DNA of 64,000 nt, taken from contig BBMT01000008.1 of NCBI GenBank assembly GCA_000755425.1, positions 1 to 64,000 of the forward strand, read 5' to 3'. Shown piece by piece: positions 1-13,393 of the stretch. The position numbers were made by a program, and so were the translations under genes. Positions within the stretch are counted from its first letter, which is position 1. Each line of letters starts with the position of its first letter. Under the pieces are notes generated by a model. That model did not search any database, was not told the DNA's origin, and worked only from the letters and a program-made list of their open reading frames with translations. Source of the stretch: Vibrio maritimus (GTDB taxonomy: Bacteria > Pseudomonadota > Gammaproteobacteria > Enterobacterales > Vibrionaceae).

Positions 1-3000
1 GCCGGTTGGCACAACACTTGGCACCTTAACCATCGATGCAGCGGGTGTTTGGACTTATAAAGTCGATAATTCCCTACCGCAAATTCAAGCGTTGGATGTG
101 GGCACGAGTTTAACTGAGTCGTTTACGGTTACGTCCGCCGATGGCACTGAACATCAAATCGATGTCACGGTTAACGGCACTGAAGATCCAACCATTATCA
201 GTAACTATCAGCCTGGCGCAGTCACTGAAGATACGGCGGGTATCCTCACCGATTCAGGCAGTTTAACGATTACTGACCTGGATGCGGGTGAAGCGCTGTT
301 TAATACCACGGTCACCAAACTCAACAATGGTGATGGTCAGTCACCACTGGGCAATCTCACCATTGATGCCAATGGTAATTGGACGTACACGGTCGATAAC
401 TCACTCTCTGGCGTGCAAGAGCTGGGTGATGGTATTACTCGTGACGAAGTGTTCCAAGTGACCTCAATTGATGGCTCTGTAAGCCAAACTATCGTGGTGA
501 CAATCACAGGTGTTGATGGCGCGCGTCCACTGTCAGCGGAGAGTCTGGAGCTGTAACTGAAGACGCCGTTGTGGCTCCAAGCGATACTTTAGTGGCCACA
601 GATAAATTAGTGATTATTGATGAAGATGCCGGTGAAAACGTCTTTGACGAAGGCACCGCAACGCCAGTGGGCACCACGCTAGGTTCGCTCACCATCACGG
701 CTGATGGCACTTGGACTTATACGCTGGATAATACGCTTACTGAGGTTCAAGCGCTGGATGCTGGCGACAAAGTGATTGAAGAGTTCACCGTGACGTCTGC
801 GGACGGCACTGAGCACACCATCGCAGTCACCATCAACGGCACCGAAGATGAAACCATCATCACAGGGCCCACGACAGACACAGTGAAAGAAGACACGGAT
901 GTCGATGCGGGTCTTCTGATTGCTGGTGATAGCCTCACCATTACAGATAACGACGCTGGCGAGAATAAGTTCAGCACCACCGTCACCAGTGTTGCGAACG
1001 ACAGTGGCCAGCTTCCGCTGGGCACGTTAACCATCACCGAAGATGGCGATTGGTCTTATCAAGTCTCAAACGCCTTGCAAGAGATCCAATCTTTAGGAAA
1101 AGATGAAACTCGCGTAGAGCGCTTTACAGTTACTTCTATCGATGGTTCTAAAACTGAAACTATTGAAGTCACGATTCAAGGTACCAACGATCTCCCTGTT
1201 ATAGATGGCGATGCAGTTGGTTTAGTTATTGAAGATATCAATGTTCAACCTGGTGATCTTCTTAAAGATAACGGTCAGCTCACGATTTCTGATGTGGATA
1301 CAGGCGAGGCCAAGTTCCAAACCACAGTCACGCCAGTGACTGTAGGGGGCATCACGCCTATTGGTACGCTAACCATTACCGCGACCGGTGCTTGGAGTTA
1401 TGAAGTCGACAATACCGCCACCGAAGTTCAGCAGCTTGGTGCGGGTGATACCAGAACAGAAACGTTCCAAGTTCTCAGTGAAGATGGTACTCCTCATAAC
1501 GTCGTGGTTACCATCAATGGCACCAATGATGCCCCTCAGATCGGCGGCTTATCATATGTAGAACTTACCGAAGACCAAGCAACGCAGATTGATACCAATG
1601 GCGACTTGAACTTCACATCGCAAGCCACGATTAGCGATGTGGATTTGGGGGAAGGTGCTTTTGTCCCAAGTACGTTGACTGCCGCAGCTGGAAACTTTAC
1701 CGACGGTTCGTTAACTATAGACGCAGCGGGTAATTGGACGTACAAAATTCCAAACAGCAGTTCGAATGTGCAAGGGCTCGCTGCGGGTGAGCGTGCAACT
1801 CAAACCTTCACCGTTGAAACCGACAATAACACCACACATACCATTACCGTCGATATCGTCGGCGTGAACGATGGTTCTGTCTGATCAGTGATCCATCTGA
1901 ATCACTAGGTAGTGTGACCGAGGATGATACGCAAGTGACGCTGTCAGACAGTGGTGTACTGCAGTTGTCTGATGTCGATGGCGTGAATGAAGAGGTGTTC
2001 AATACTAATCCGAATACCTTTACCTCTACCAGTACTGTTGAAGGCGCCTCTGCCGATCAAGCCCTAGGCACCTTAACCATCACCGCTAGCGGCGCTTGGA
2101 GCTACGAAATACCAAATGCCAACGTAGAGTATTTAGGACGAGGTGAAACCGCAGTCGAAACCTTTACGGTACTATCTGAAGATGGCACGCCGCACACGAT
2201 AACCGTTACCATCAATGGTACCAACGACGCGCCTGTGATTGCGGGCACCAGTGAGACGGCTGGCACCGTGGTGGAATCTGGGCACCAGGATACTGGTGGG
2301 GTGGTATCAGGCACGCCAAGCATTGAAGGCCAAATTGATGCGAGTGATATCGACCTTGCAGACAACGATGTACTTGATTACACCGTGGCTAATGCCACCA
2401 ACCTTATGGCACCGCTTCGGTTGACCAAAATGGCGTGTGGAAATTTGAACTAAACAATGGTGCAGATGCTACTCAAGCACTAGAAGAGAACGAGACGGCT
2501 ACTGTAACGTTTGATGTTGTGGTGACCGATGATCAGAACGCCACAGCGACTCAGCAAGTCACAATTACCATCCAGGGTACCAATGACAAGCCGTACTTAA
2601 CTTCTGGAGGCGTCTTTGCCGAGTCAGTCAAAGAATCTGGGCTGAACGAAGCGGGCGATCAGCGAGCTGACGGACAAATTAACGCTGATGATTATGATCT
2701 CGCGGATAATGCACAGTTGAGCTACGCCTTTGACTCCAATGACAGCACAGCAACCAGTGTTGAAAATCAATACGGTACCTTTACCATCAACAGCGATGGC
2801 TCATGGTCGTTTGAATTGGACAACACAAAACCTGCCACCCAAGCGCTGAGAGCCGGAGAGTCGACAACGGTAGATATTGATGCCTTTATTATCGATGACC
2901 GAGATGCTTACATAAGCCAGACCCTAACGGTGACCATCAATGGTACCAATGATCAGCCAACAATATCGGGCACCAACACCGGAGATGTGGTTGAAGATAG

Positions 3001-6000
3001 AAATGTCACTCGAGAAAATGGTATTCGTTACATCACTAGTGAAGGGTCACTTCGTGTCGATGATGTCGATACAGGAGAGAGCATCTTTAACACGACCGTT
3101 GAACCAGTAGGCTCGCCTCTCGGCACCTTAACCATTGACGCACTTGGTGACTGGGATTATCAGGTAAACACTCGCGAGCGCGCCATTCAACGTCTTGGTG
3201 TGGATGAAACCATGGAAGAGTCGTTCCGTGTTTACTCTGTTGATGGCACGTCCTTTGAAATCATCACTATCACGATTACTGGTACCAATGATCGCCCAAG
3301 GATCCGTGGTAATAGCTCAGAGTCAATCACTGAGAATGTCGAAGGGGATGATAGCGAAGTTAAAGCAACTGGCGATCTCAATCCGAGAGATGCGGATGTG
3401 ACAGATGTGCATACTTGGTCTGTGGTTGGCAGTTCAGAAGGGCAGTATGGTTCGTTCTCAATCAATGCCTCTACCGGTACTTGGGAGTATATTCTCGATA
3501 ACGACAAAGCTGATTCGTTGCAAAGAGATGAACTCGTCACGGAAACCTTTACGGTTCTTGTCGACGATGGCAACGGTGGTACACGCACCCAAGACGTTAC
3601 GATCAATATTACTGGTACTAATGACGCATTGGTATTGACGGGCGATGATAGCGCAACAGTCGTTGAAGACCTCAACATTACCGAAGATGGCGTCATTGAC
3701 GTTAGCGATCTCGATACTAAAGACACGTTTGAATTTAAAGTGTTGAATCCGGTCGGTGTACTTGGTGATTTAACTATCGACCAGAACGGTAAATGGACTT
3801 ACACGCTCGCTCCAGATCGTGCGGAGCATTTAGAGGACAACGTTACCTATCCAGCAGATTCCCCATTTGGTGAGCAGATATTCCAGGTCAGTGTCACAGA
3901 TGGCACGGCAACCAAGGTATTCGAAGTCAGCATCGATGTTATTGGTACTAATGACGCTCCAGACATTGATGGTGTGCGAACTGGCGTGCTGTATGAAGTG
4001 AATGGTTATGGCCAAACTGTGGGCGCTGATTTAGGGGCGAACGATCCAGACCTCAATGAAACCGAAACATGGCAGATTAACGACACCAATGCGGGCGTGG
4101 TACTTACGGTACCTTGACCCTAAATCCAACGACCGGCGAATGGGAATATACGCTGGGCGTGAGCGATGGCCAAAAAGCCTCTGTAGATGCCCTTGCCCAC
4201 GACAGTGTTGTCACTGAAACCTTCTCTGTCAGCGTGACGGATAAATACAACGCGGTGAGTACCAAAACCATCACCATTACTGTTAACGGCGACAACGACC
4301 GTCCAGTCATTGGCGGTACGTTAAGCGGTGAAGTGACGGAAGATGTTCATCCTGATGATAACCCAGCTAACCCAATCACCACATCGGGTACGCTGACGGA
4401 CGGCGATGTCGATATCGGTGATGACCACACTTGGTCAATCAACTCGACGAAAGGGCAGTATGGCAATATCTCTATTGACCCACAAACTGGCGAATGGGTG
4501 TATACCCTCAACAATAACAACCCTACCGTTCAGGGCTTGAAAGGCGTTGATAGTGAGACGCTAACCGATACCTTTACCGTTACGGTGAAAGATGATTCGG
4601 GTCAAAGCGACAACACAGCAACCCAAACAATTACTGTGACGATTAAAGGCACCAATGATGCACCAGATGTTAAAGGTGATACTTCCGGTAGTGTGATTGA
4701 AGCGACGAACGCGCGCTCAAGTGCTACTGGTGCGCTTACGGTCAGTGACATCGATACCACTGACTCCCACACTTGGACGGTTGAGAACGAAGATCAAGCG
4801 ACAGGCCAAGCAAGCGGTACCTACGGTTATATGTCGGTTGACGACAATGGTCGATGGACGTATCAACTGCAAAGTGACTGGGATGCAACCCGAGAGATCT
4901 CCGGGTGAAAGCCGTGTCGACAGTTTCGAAATCATTGTCACTGACGAAGGCGGGCTGACTGACACCATTACCGTCAACGTCACTATTGCCGGTACCAATA
5001 CCGATCCAGAAATCTCGGTGCAGCCAAGCTATACCGTCATTGAGGACGGAGCTAACCTAACTGGCACCATAATCGCAGGCGTACCGACGCAAGATCAGCT
5101 TGATAATAATGTGATTGGCGGTGGAGACCCTGACCTCAATGAAGTAGTGACTTGGAGCGTGCTAGACGGTGGTCAATACGGCACGTTCAGTATCGATGAA
5201 TCGACGGGCACTTGGCAGTATGTACTTAACAATAACGCTCTGGCAGTGGATTCACTTGATAAGGGTGATACGCTGGATGACAGCGTTCGCATTCGCGTAC
5301 TGGACAAGTTTGGTCATGAGTCGATTCAAGATATCACCATCAATATCGTTGGTGAAAATGATGCGCCGAACATACGTGGCGCTCAAACTCGCACGATCTC
5401 GGAAGATACAATCGAGGCTGGGAATTATACCGCTACCGGTCAGTTGAATCCTGGCGATGTTGATGCTGATGATTTCCATCTATGGGAGATATCAGATTCT
5501 AACGGTGGTCGTGGTGAATATGGGTCACTAATACTGTCGTCTGATGGTCAGTGGACATTTACTTATGATCAAGCGGACAAGCTAGATGACATTAAAGCAT
5601 TAAAGCCTGGAGAGAGGGTGACGGATACCTTTGAGGTGACCGTTACGGACAGTCATGGTGCAACGTCCACCGAGCTCGTGACGATTCGAATTGAAGGTCA
5701 AAACGATGCACCGACTGTAAGTGGAGATATCACAGGTACTTATGTTGAAGACAATGGTACCGATGACCCATCAGACGATCTGACGCCAATAACAGGGCGA
5801 GCGATACTGGAAGATGTTGATAACGATGACTTTGCTGAATTTGTTATCGCAGATGGTCAAACAGAGAATGTCTATACCGGTCTTTATGGCGATCTATCAA
5901 TCGATAAAGATGGCAACTGGCAGTTCACACCGAAAAACGATGTAATGCAGTCGTTGAATGAGGATGAGGTGAAGCAAGAAGTCTTTACCGTTATCGCTCA

Positions 6001-9000
6001 GGATCAAAATGGAGCCACTATTACCCAAGATATTACGATCTCGATTGAAGGTCGGAATGATGTTCCGGTAATAACGGGTGAATCTACGGGTACGGTCGTA
6101 GAGGATGGTACGGCTGACATCTATGGGGTTGATTTGACACGTACTGACGGTCAATTAGTTGCCAGCGATGTCGACAATGATAGCTCTATTAGTGGATGGT
6201 CGATCGAGACCTCCGGAGTGGGTACCTACGGTACGTTAACGGTCGATAATAATGGTAAGTGGACCTATGTCATCGACAACTCTCTTCCTGCAACACAAGC
6301 TTTGATTTCTGGAGAGACTGTTCAGGAAACGTTTTATGTTGTGGCGACAGATAACGACGGGGGTGTATCTAATCGTCAAGAGATCGTGATCGATGTTATC
6401 GGTCAGCGTGACCCAGGTGACGGTTCTGGAGGCGGCGGCATCATTCCAGTGGATATCTCAGAATTAGAGGTAACTGAGGACGGTCAGCTTATTGACGGCG
6501 ACTCATACATATTTGATGTCCCTGAGGCCGCTCGCTTTGTACCGATTAACGGTGGGGTTTACGGGCAGTTGGTGAGAACGCCAGACGGCAACTGGCAGTA
6601 CGAGCTTGATAATGATTCACTTCTCGTTCAAGGTCTGGATGAGGGAGAAACCGCGACAGAGAATTGGCGTATTATTCTTGGTCCGTTCTACATTAATGTT
6701 GATGTGACCATCAATGGGACGGCGGATAAGCCTGAGATTACTTACAGTTCAGACACCACGAGTCCACAAGATGACACCATTCTATTAGGTGAAGCTCTAG
6801 AGGACGTAACGGACTCAATTTCGGGTGTGTTGGGCGTAGATGACGCTGATCTTGGCGATACTCATGAGTGGGCTGTAGAGAATGGTCAGGGCAGCTACGG
6901 TACGTTAACGGTTGACTCAGAAACTGGTGAATGGACGTATGTGTTAGATCCTTCCGTAGAACTCCCTGCGGGTGAAGAAGTTTTCGATACCTTCTTTGTT
7001 ACTGTCACAGACACTGACCCTAACGAAGACCCAAGTACAGCTTCTGATAGACGTGAAGTGAAGGTTAAGATTGTCGGTTCAGCTGAAGATGTTGTTGTGG
7101 AAGACAAAATCGTGGTTGAAACCGTCACTGCGAACGAAGACAACGATGACCCGAGTGAGATTGGCACTGGTGATTCTGCGATCACGATTACGTCTGCGGA
7201 CGCTGGTGGGCCTCTCACACTTGATCCTAATCTTGGGTTGGGTGACCAAATCACTTGGACTAATTGACGGGAGTGGTACATACGGAAATATTACAGTAAA
7301 TCAAGATGGTTCCTGGGTCTTTACGCTTGATAATGACAGTCAAGCAGTACAATCACTCCAAGAGGGGCAGACTCGTCAAGATGTCTTCGAGGTCTACGCC
7401 GTTGACCAATATGGTAAAACCATTGTTGATGAAAACGGGCTTCCTCAAACCTTAGAGATTGTGGTCAACGTCAATGGTCAAAACGACGCACCAACGCTGC
7501 AAGCGAACGTCGAAGAGACTATTGTGGCTGATGACCCCGACCAAACCATTTCTGGTCAGCTATCGGTGTCTGACGTCGATACTCAAGATCAGGATCTCCA
7601 TACTTGGACCGCGACGCCAACGAGCGTAGAAAATGACTACGGCACGCTTCAATTCAATAGCGACGGCTCATGGTCTTACGTGGTCAATCCAAACAATGCG
7701 GATATCATTGCGCTTGGTGCCAATGAGTCAATCCCACAAACCTGGCAGGTCACAGTCACAGATCCATCTGGTCTAACCGATACCCAAACGCTCACTATCA
7801 ACATTCGTGGTGATAACCAAGCGCCGACTATGGTCACTCAAGATGGTGAAGTGACCGAAGATGATACCAACGGCTCTGGCAGTGTTTCTGTTACTCAAGC
7901 GATTGTCCTTGATGATGTTGATACTAACGATACGGTGACGCTGACGGCAGCAGATCTCAATGGCACTTATGGCCACTTTGTTGTTGACCCTGCAACCAAT
8001 ACTTGGACGTACGAACTTTATAACGATCAGCCGCATGTTCAAGCTTTGGCCGATGGGGTGAAAGTGGTTGAATCATTTACGGTGCGCGCAACAGACAGCT
8101 TCGGTGCAGAGGTAACACAAACCGTTGAAGTAACCATTACTGGCACCAATGACAGGCCAAGTGTGTCTGGCGCCACAACGGGGTCAGTGAGTGATAACTT
8201 AGGCAGCACCGCCAGCGGTAAAGTCACCGTCTCTGATGTAGATATTGGTGATGGCCATACTTTCGACGTCAAACAAAATACAGACCTAGGCATATTCACT
8301 ATCGATAACACAGGCAAATGGACGTTTGTTGTCGATGAGGGAAATGAAGAAATTAACGCTTTGGCCAAAGGTCAAACTAAGACAGTTCAGGTCAGTGTGA
8401 TTGCCACGGATGATTCCAATGTAAGTGCAACGCAAGAATCGAACGAGCACTTCATTACCATCACTATTGTTGGTACCAATGATGCGCCTAAGATTGTTGA
8501 TATCGGTCAGCAGATGGCCACTGAAAACACCAATACTCAGCTATCAGGCGTGTTTGATGATGGTGATGTGGACACGGTGAATATTGCCGATGAGCATCTT
8601 TGGGAAGTTGTTTCTGGTGACCCGCGTGGTGATTTGAGTGTTGACCCTACTACGGGGGCATGGACGTTTGATCTTACCGGTGATTTTGAGTACTTGTCTG
8701 AAGGTGAAACGCTACCGACACCATTGACTTATGAGGTCAAAGTGACGGATGAACATGGTGCAAGTAATACTATTACGGTTGAGTTCCAAGTCACGGTACT
8801 AACGATGCACCAACGGTGGTTGCCGGTGATACCGTCGCGACAGGCACCGTATTTGAAGACCCGACAGGTGTTGAGTCAGGTACGGCGACCGGTGAGGTGA
8901 AAATTGCTGATGTCGACCAAAGTGATACGCATAGCTATAGCCTGAGCGGTACCGGTATAGTGACCGAAATCGTCGGCACTTACGGCACGCTAAAACTTAT

Positions 9001-11150
9001 CGATGGCGACACCGACGATACGGTGAAGTGGGAGTACGTGATCGATCAGGCTAAGGTTGACTCGCTCAATGATGGCCCTGTCAGTGAAAGCTTTGATTTA
9101 TATATTGAGAGCTTAGTTGGTGGCGTTGCCCAAGGTGATGCGATTACTCAATCGATTGATATTACTGTGCAAGGTCGCAATGATGCCGCCATTGTTAGCC
9201 CAGATTCTCAGACTTTGGATGAAACCAATACGGCACTGACATTGTCGGGCAACTTAGATGCTACTGATGTCGATAACCCTGACGATACCTTTACAGTGCA
9301 AACAGATGTTCAAGGCACTTATGGCAAGTTCAGCGTGCAAGCAGATGGTCAGTGGACATTCGTTGCAGATGAAGCGTATGACTCGCTTAACGTTGGACAA
9401 AGTGTTTCGGAAACATTCCAAGTGACCACCATCGACGGTACGCCAACGTCAGTGACGGTGAAAATCGAAGGTACCAATGATGCTGCGCAGGTTAGTGTAG
9501 GCTCTGTGGTCACGGAGGAAACCGATGCGGCTCTTACCATTAGCGATACCTTAACCGCGACCGATGTCGATAACCCAGATAATAGCTTTACGCCTTCAAG
9601 CACCGTGTACTTACGGCAGCTTCTCTATCGACGCCAATGGGGTGTGGACGTTTGTTGCGAATAGCACGTTCGATAACTTGAATGTGGGTGAGAATGTTAA
9701 AGAGACCTTTGATGTCACCTCGGTTGATGGTACACCGTCCACGGTAACGGTACAGATCAACGGTACCAATGATGCCGCGACAATAAGCGCTGCAAGCCAA
9801 GAGTTAACAGAGACTGACAGCGTACTAACGGCTGGAGGTACGCTAACGTCTGTTGATCCAGATAACCCAGATAACAGCTTTATCGCCCAAAGCAGCACGT
9901 TGGTACGTTAGGTACCTTTACGCTGAGCGCATCTGGCGTGTGGACATTCGAAGCCAACAGCACCTTTGACAACCTTGCAGATGGCGAGCGTGTTGAAGAG
10001 GTGTTTGATGTGTTCTCGATTGACGGCACCCAGTCGCAAGTGACCATCGGTATTACGGGCAGCAACGACGCTGCAACGGTTGATTCTGCTGATATTAGTT
10101 TGCAAGAGAGCGACAGTGCATTGACGACAGGCGGTACATTGACTGCAACGGACGTCGATAATCCAGATAATACGTTTATCGCACAGAACAACGTGGCTGG
10201 CACCAATGGTACTTTCTCGATTGATGCCAACGGTGTGTGGAGCTATACCGCAAATCAAGCCTTTGATGGCCTTAATAGTGGCGAATCTGTCTCCGACACC
10301 TTTATCGTTAAGTCGGTGGATGGGACTGAGTCGAGTGTTAAAGTGACCATTAATGGTACCAATGATGCCGCAACAATCAGTGCTGTCGACCGAGTGATCG
10401 CTGAAACCGACGCTGCGATCAGTACCGGAGGTACACTAACATCGACCGACCCAGATAACTTGGATAACAAGTTCCTGGCACAAACCAATATTGCTGGCTC
10501 TCATGGCGTATTTAGCATCGATGAAGATGGTGTATGGAGCTACGATGCCGATGAGGCATTTGATAGTCTCAATGTTGGTGACACTTTGGTCGATTCATTC
10601 AATGTGCAGTCGATTGATGGCACGGTATCGACGGTGAAAGTGACTATTCAAGGGACTAACGATGCCGCTGTCGTTAGCTCTGCTGATATCACTTTGGTTG
10701 AATCCGATTCGGTATTGTCGACAGGCGGTGTACTTACTGCATCCGACGTAGACAATACCGACAATCAATTTATCGACCAGACGGATACTCAGGCACATAC
10801 GGCCGCTTCTCCATCGATGTGAATGGTAATTGGACGTTCACCGCCAACGATGCGCTTAACTCGCTCGCTGATGGGGTTATTGCGGTGGATACCTTCAACG
10901 TGAAATCGATTGATGGCACAGCCTCGACGGTCACAGTGAGAATTCAGGGGACGAACGATGCCCCTGTAATTGGTGGCACTGTGTCTGCTGGCGTTCAGGA
11001 AGGTGTGACCGACACAGCGACAGGAACCGTTACCGCGTTGGATGCGGACAGCGCAGTTACTCGTTCATTGCGCGGCGGGAATTTAGTTGGGGATGTTTAT
11101 ACCGCAACAGGGACTTACGGTACCTTAACCTTTAATATTGCCACCGGTAT
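1..11150 (+). repeat. Tandem VCBS domain array
   Basis: About thirty or more imperfect coding repeats of roughly 290-360 bases, each encoding one VCBS domain. Two populations are visible. Repeats up to about 9.15 kb are diverse and vary in length, with GTNDAP-type linkers. Repeats from about 9.18 to 10.97 kb are more uniform, with shared NDAA linkers, a DVDNPDN motif and FDxLNxGxSV segments. That pattern suggests recent homogenisation or expansion of the terminal block. The repetition also makes the region prone to assembly collapse. Confidence 0.85.
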
Positions 11151-12236
11151 CTGGCTTATGTGTTGATTGCTGGAAACAGCAATGCGCTCGCTGCGGGTGA
11201 TACTGACACCGATAACTTTATTATCGATGTCAGTGATGGCCTGACTTCGCTTGAGCAACCCATCACCATTACAGTGACAGGTAACCAAGGGCTTCGAGGT
11301 GACAGCGCGCTAGATGACATCTTAGTTGCCACATCAGATGACGAATGGATGTTTGGTAATACCATCCCGGCTGGTGGCGGTATCAGTAGCGATAATGACT
11401 CGCAAGATACCTTCCGTTGGGAAACCGCGAACCTAGCCGGTACTGACACCATCAAAGACTTTGATGTGCGTGACTTTACAACCAGTGATCCAAACATTAA
11501 ACACGATGTCGTCGACTTAACGGCTGTCGCGTTTAAAGATGATCAGTTGCTTACCGATCAGCTCAGTGTGTCAGAGCAAAGTGGTAATACTGTGTTTGAG
11601 ATTTCCGACAATGGAGTCGTGGTGCAATCCATCGTTCTTGAAGGCGTCGAACTGCATACACTGCTTGGTGTAATGCCAAGTGAGGTAAGTGATTTCACGC
11701 CAACAGAAGTCTTGGTTGCGCTGTATCAATCTGAACAGTTAACCCTACCCGATCAAATCAAGATAGGTACGGACTCTGCGACGACGGAAACCATAGTGGG
11801 TACCGATGACAGTGACATCCTATTTGGCGGCGGTGGCAATGACATCCTCACCGGTGGGGATGGTCATGACTTGTTCTTGTTTACCGAAGACGCGGCAGGT
11901 ACAACCGCAGATCCGGCAGAACAGACTGTTACTGATTTTAGTGTTGGCAGCGATATCTTGGATATTTCTGATCTACTGCCAGAGCACGATAACATTGGCG
12001 ACTTACTTGGGAATATCAGCATTTCTGTTACGGATGACCCTGCAGATGCCACGGACAACGCGACAACGGTAATTAGCGTCACCAACAATGGCGAACAAAC
12101 AGACATTACCTTAGAAGGCGTTGGATGGAATGAGCTTGGGATCTCGGATGCTAGCGTGATCAATGATCCGGGTAATCATCAAACAGAGTTACTCAATCAA
12201 CTTGATACCATGAACGTGATTAAGATTGATCCTTAG
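1..12236 (+). CDS. Giant VCBS-repeat type I-secreted adhesin (5' partial, frameshifted)
   Basis: This is the 3' portion of a very large extracellular adhesin of the BapA/LapA type. From base 2 onward the reading is a tandem array of roughly 100-residue VCBS/cadherin-like domains. Each has the signature TEDxxxx...L.vsDvD, GtyGtLtid..GtWtYxldN, E.F.V...DG and ending GTNDAP. Secreted RTX adhesins of this family leave through a type I (LapBCE-like) channel and mediate surface attachment and biofilm formation. The C-terminus (11.3-12.2 kb) carries a single RTX nonapeptide block and a type I secretion target region. The frame breaks near 550, 1890, 2430, 4110, 4900, 7265, 8800, 9610, 9905, 10800 and 11155, and the domain continues in another frame each time. 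At 4110 the break is explained by one G missing from a GGG run. I read one continuous gene with sequence errors. The start lies before the window, so secretion-retention and N-terminal domains are unseen. Confidence 0.85.
11824..12233 (+). other. RTX nonapeptide block and type I secretion C-terminal target region
   Basis: The adhesin C-terminus encodes GGGGNDILTGGDGHDLF, one pair of RTX calcium-binding nonapeptides, followed by about 115 residues rich in D, T and hydrophobics (TVTDFSVGSDILDISDLLP...). This matches the VC_A0849-type type I secretion C-terminal target class: a D(x)LDISDLL motif shortly after the RTX repeat and a stop about 80-90 residues later. It fits export by an ABC/MFP/TolC-type secretion system, which is not encoded in the visible adhesin neighbourhood. 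Confidence 0.75.
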
Positions 12237-12254
12237 TAACTCGCTGAAGTGAAA

Positions 12255-12284
12255 GGGGCTGGGGGATACCCTAGCCCCTTTTTT
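12255..12284 (+). terminator. Rho-independent terminator of the adhesin gene
   Basis: A GC-rich stem (GGGGCTGGG pairing with CCCTAGCCCC, one bulge) is followed by six T residues, starting 18 bases after the adhesin stop codon. The kelch gene on the opposite strand ends at 12300, so the element separates convergent transcripts. Confidence 0.8.
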
Positions 12285-12299
12285 ATTAGGATTTTAGGT

Positions 12300-13381
12300 T
12301 CAACACAGCGAGCTTTCGCGGTTGGTATCGGAGATGATCAAGCAGCGGTCACTAGTACATCCGCTGGCTAGCTCACCGCCAATCACTATCAAGCTGTCGT
12401 CGACCGCAATACTGACGCCGTAAGCGCACCCTTCTGGCATTTTTGCCGCTTCTTTCCATCCATCTTCGCTATCCAGTTGCCATATGCTGTCACTGTAATG
12501 TTTAGTGAGCCCCTGATGGCTGTAGTTTCGACCTTGAGCGAAATTGGATTGACTACCAATAAAATATGCGCCCCCTACTAGTGTGATCGTGTTGTTGATG
12601 AGGCCGGAATACCCTCCAGCGATGCCTTCGTGACCATCATCTTGGTCGACTATCCGTGGCAGAGCCTGCGTGGATAGCTTTTGTCCCTCTAGGAAGTGAT
12701 AACCTGTGGTCTTAAGGCTTCTCAGCCCTGGCTTAATTTCCCCTTCGATCAAAACAAACAGTTGCTTGTGTTTGACCAGGCTTGCCCCACAAGTCGCAGC
12801 GTTGGGGTTATCGCAATAGAGATGCCAACTAGAATTGGCGATATCAAACTGCCAAATGTCTTGGTTCCACCCATAGCGGTCTATAGACTGAGACATAAAC
12901 GCTTCCAAAGTGCGCTGCTGCTCTGTGGCACCTTTACAATTGGCGAGCTCGGCAAATAGGCGATCAAATACTTCTTTGCAATACCCGCCAAAGAACAGCA
13001 AGTTTTTCTCATCAACAAAGTCAGCACTAGCGCCAAGTAATCCTACAGGGAGGCTTGTGTCGATTTTCTGCCAAGACTCGGATTCCAATGAAAATACATA
13101 GCCATCCATAAGTACCGTAAGTGGATCCTCTGAGTTGAGTTTTCCAGCACCAGAGAAGATGTACATCTCACGACCATTGGATGCACAAACCGCATCATTC
13201 CTCGCGACACCAGGAAATGAGGGGGCAGGCTTCCAGCAAAGCGGCTGCTGATCGACATCCAAATAAAAAAGCGCGTCCCTGCACTGCCAAGGCCAGCGTA
13301 GAGGCGGCGGCCAAGCAGTCCTCCAACACCGTTTTTTATTGGGACAGGAAATGAAGGTAAATGAGAAAGTTGAATCGCCAT
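12300..13381 (-). CDS. NanM-like kelch-repeat protein without signal peptide (frameshifted)
   Basis: A second kelch beta-propeller of the NanM/YjhT family, about 360 residues once a frame break near 13265 is repaired. The break falls in a six-T run where seven would restore the frame. NanM converts alpha- to beta-N-acetylneuraminate and speeds sialic-acid use. Kelch signatures include GGLLGRRLYAGLGSAG at the N-terminus, RNDAVCASNGREMYIFSGAG, GLLGASADFVDEKNLLFFGG, GGYSGLINNTITLVGGAYF and AYGVSIAVDDSLIVIGGE. It begins 12 bases after the stop of the upstream nanM gene and is very probably co-transcribed. Unlike its neighbour it shows no signal peptide: the N-terminus is MAIQLSHLPSFPVPIKN. It may therefore act in the cytoplasm, or on a related sugar. 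Mutarotase function is inferred from family and context. Confidence 0.75.
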
Positions 13382-13393
13382 ACTTAAGGTTCC

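Noticed and set aside
747..9898. Long antisense open frames across the adhesin repeats
   Set aside because: They recur in the same phase of each VCBS repeat as a composition effect and lack starts or homology.
1..11150. CRISPR-like periodic array
   Set aside because: The periodicity is about 300 bases and coding (VCBS domains), with no short identical repeats or spacers.
1..11160. Programmed frameshifting, or several separate genes, in the adhesin
   Set aside because: Breaks occur at unrelated positions in the repeats, lack a consistent slippery site with a downstream stem, and resemble indels seen in ordinary genes nearby.
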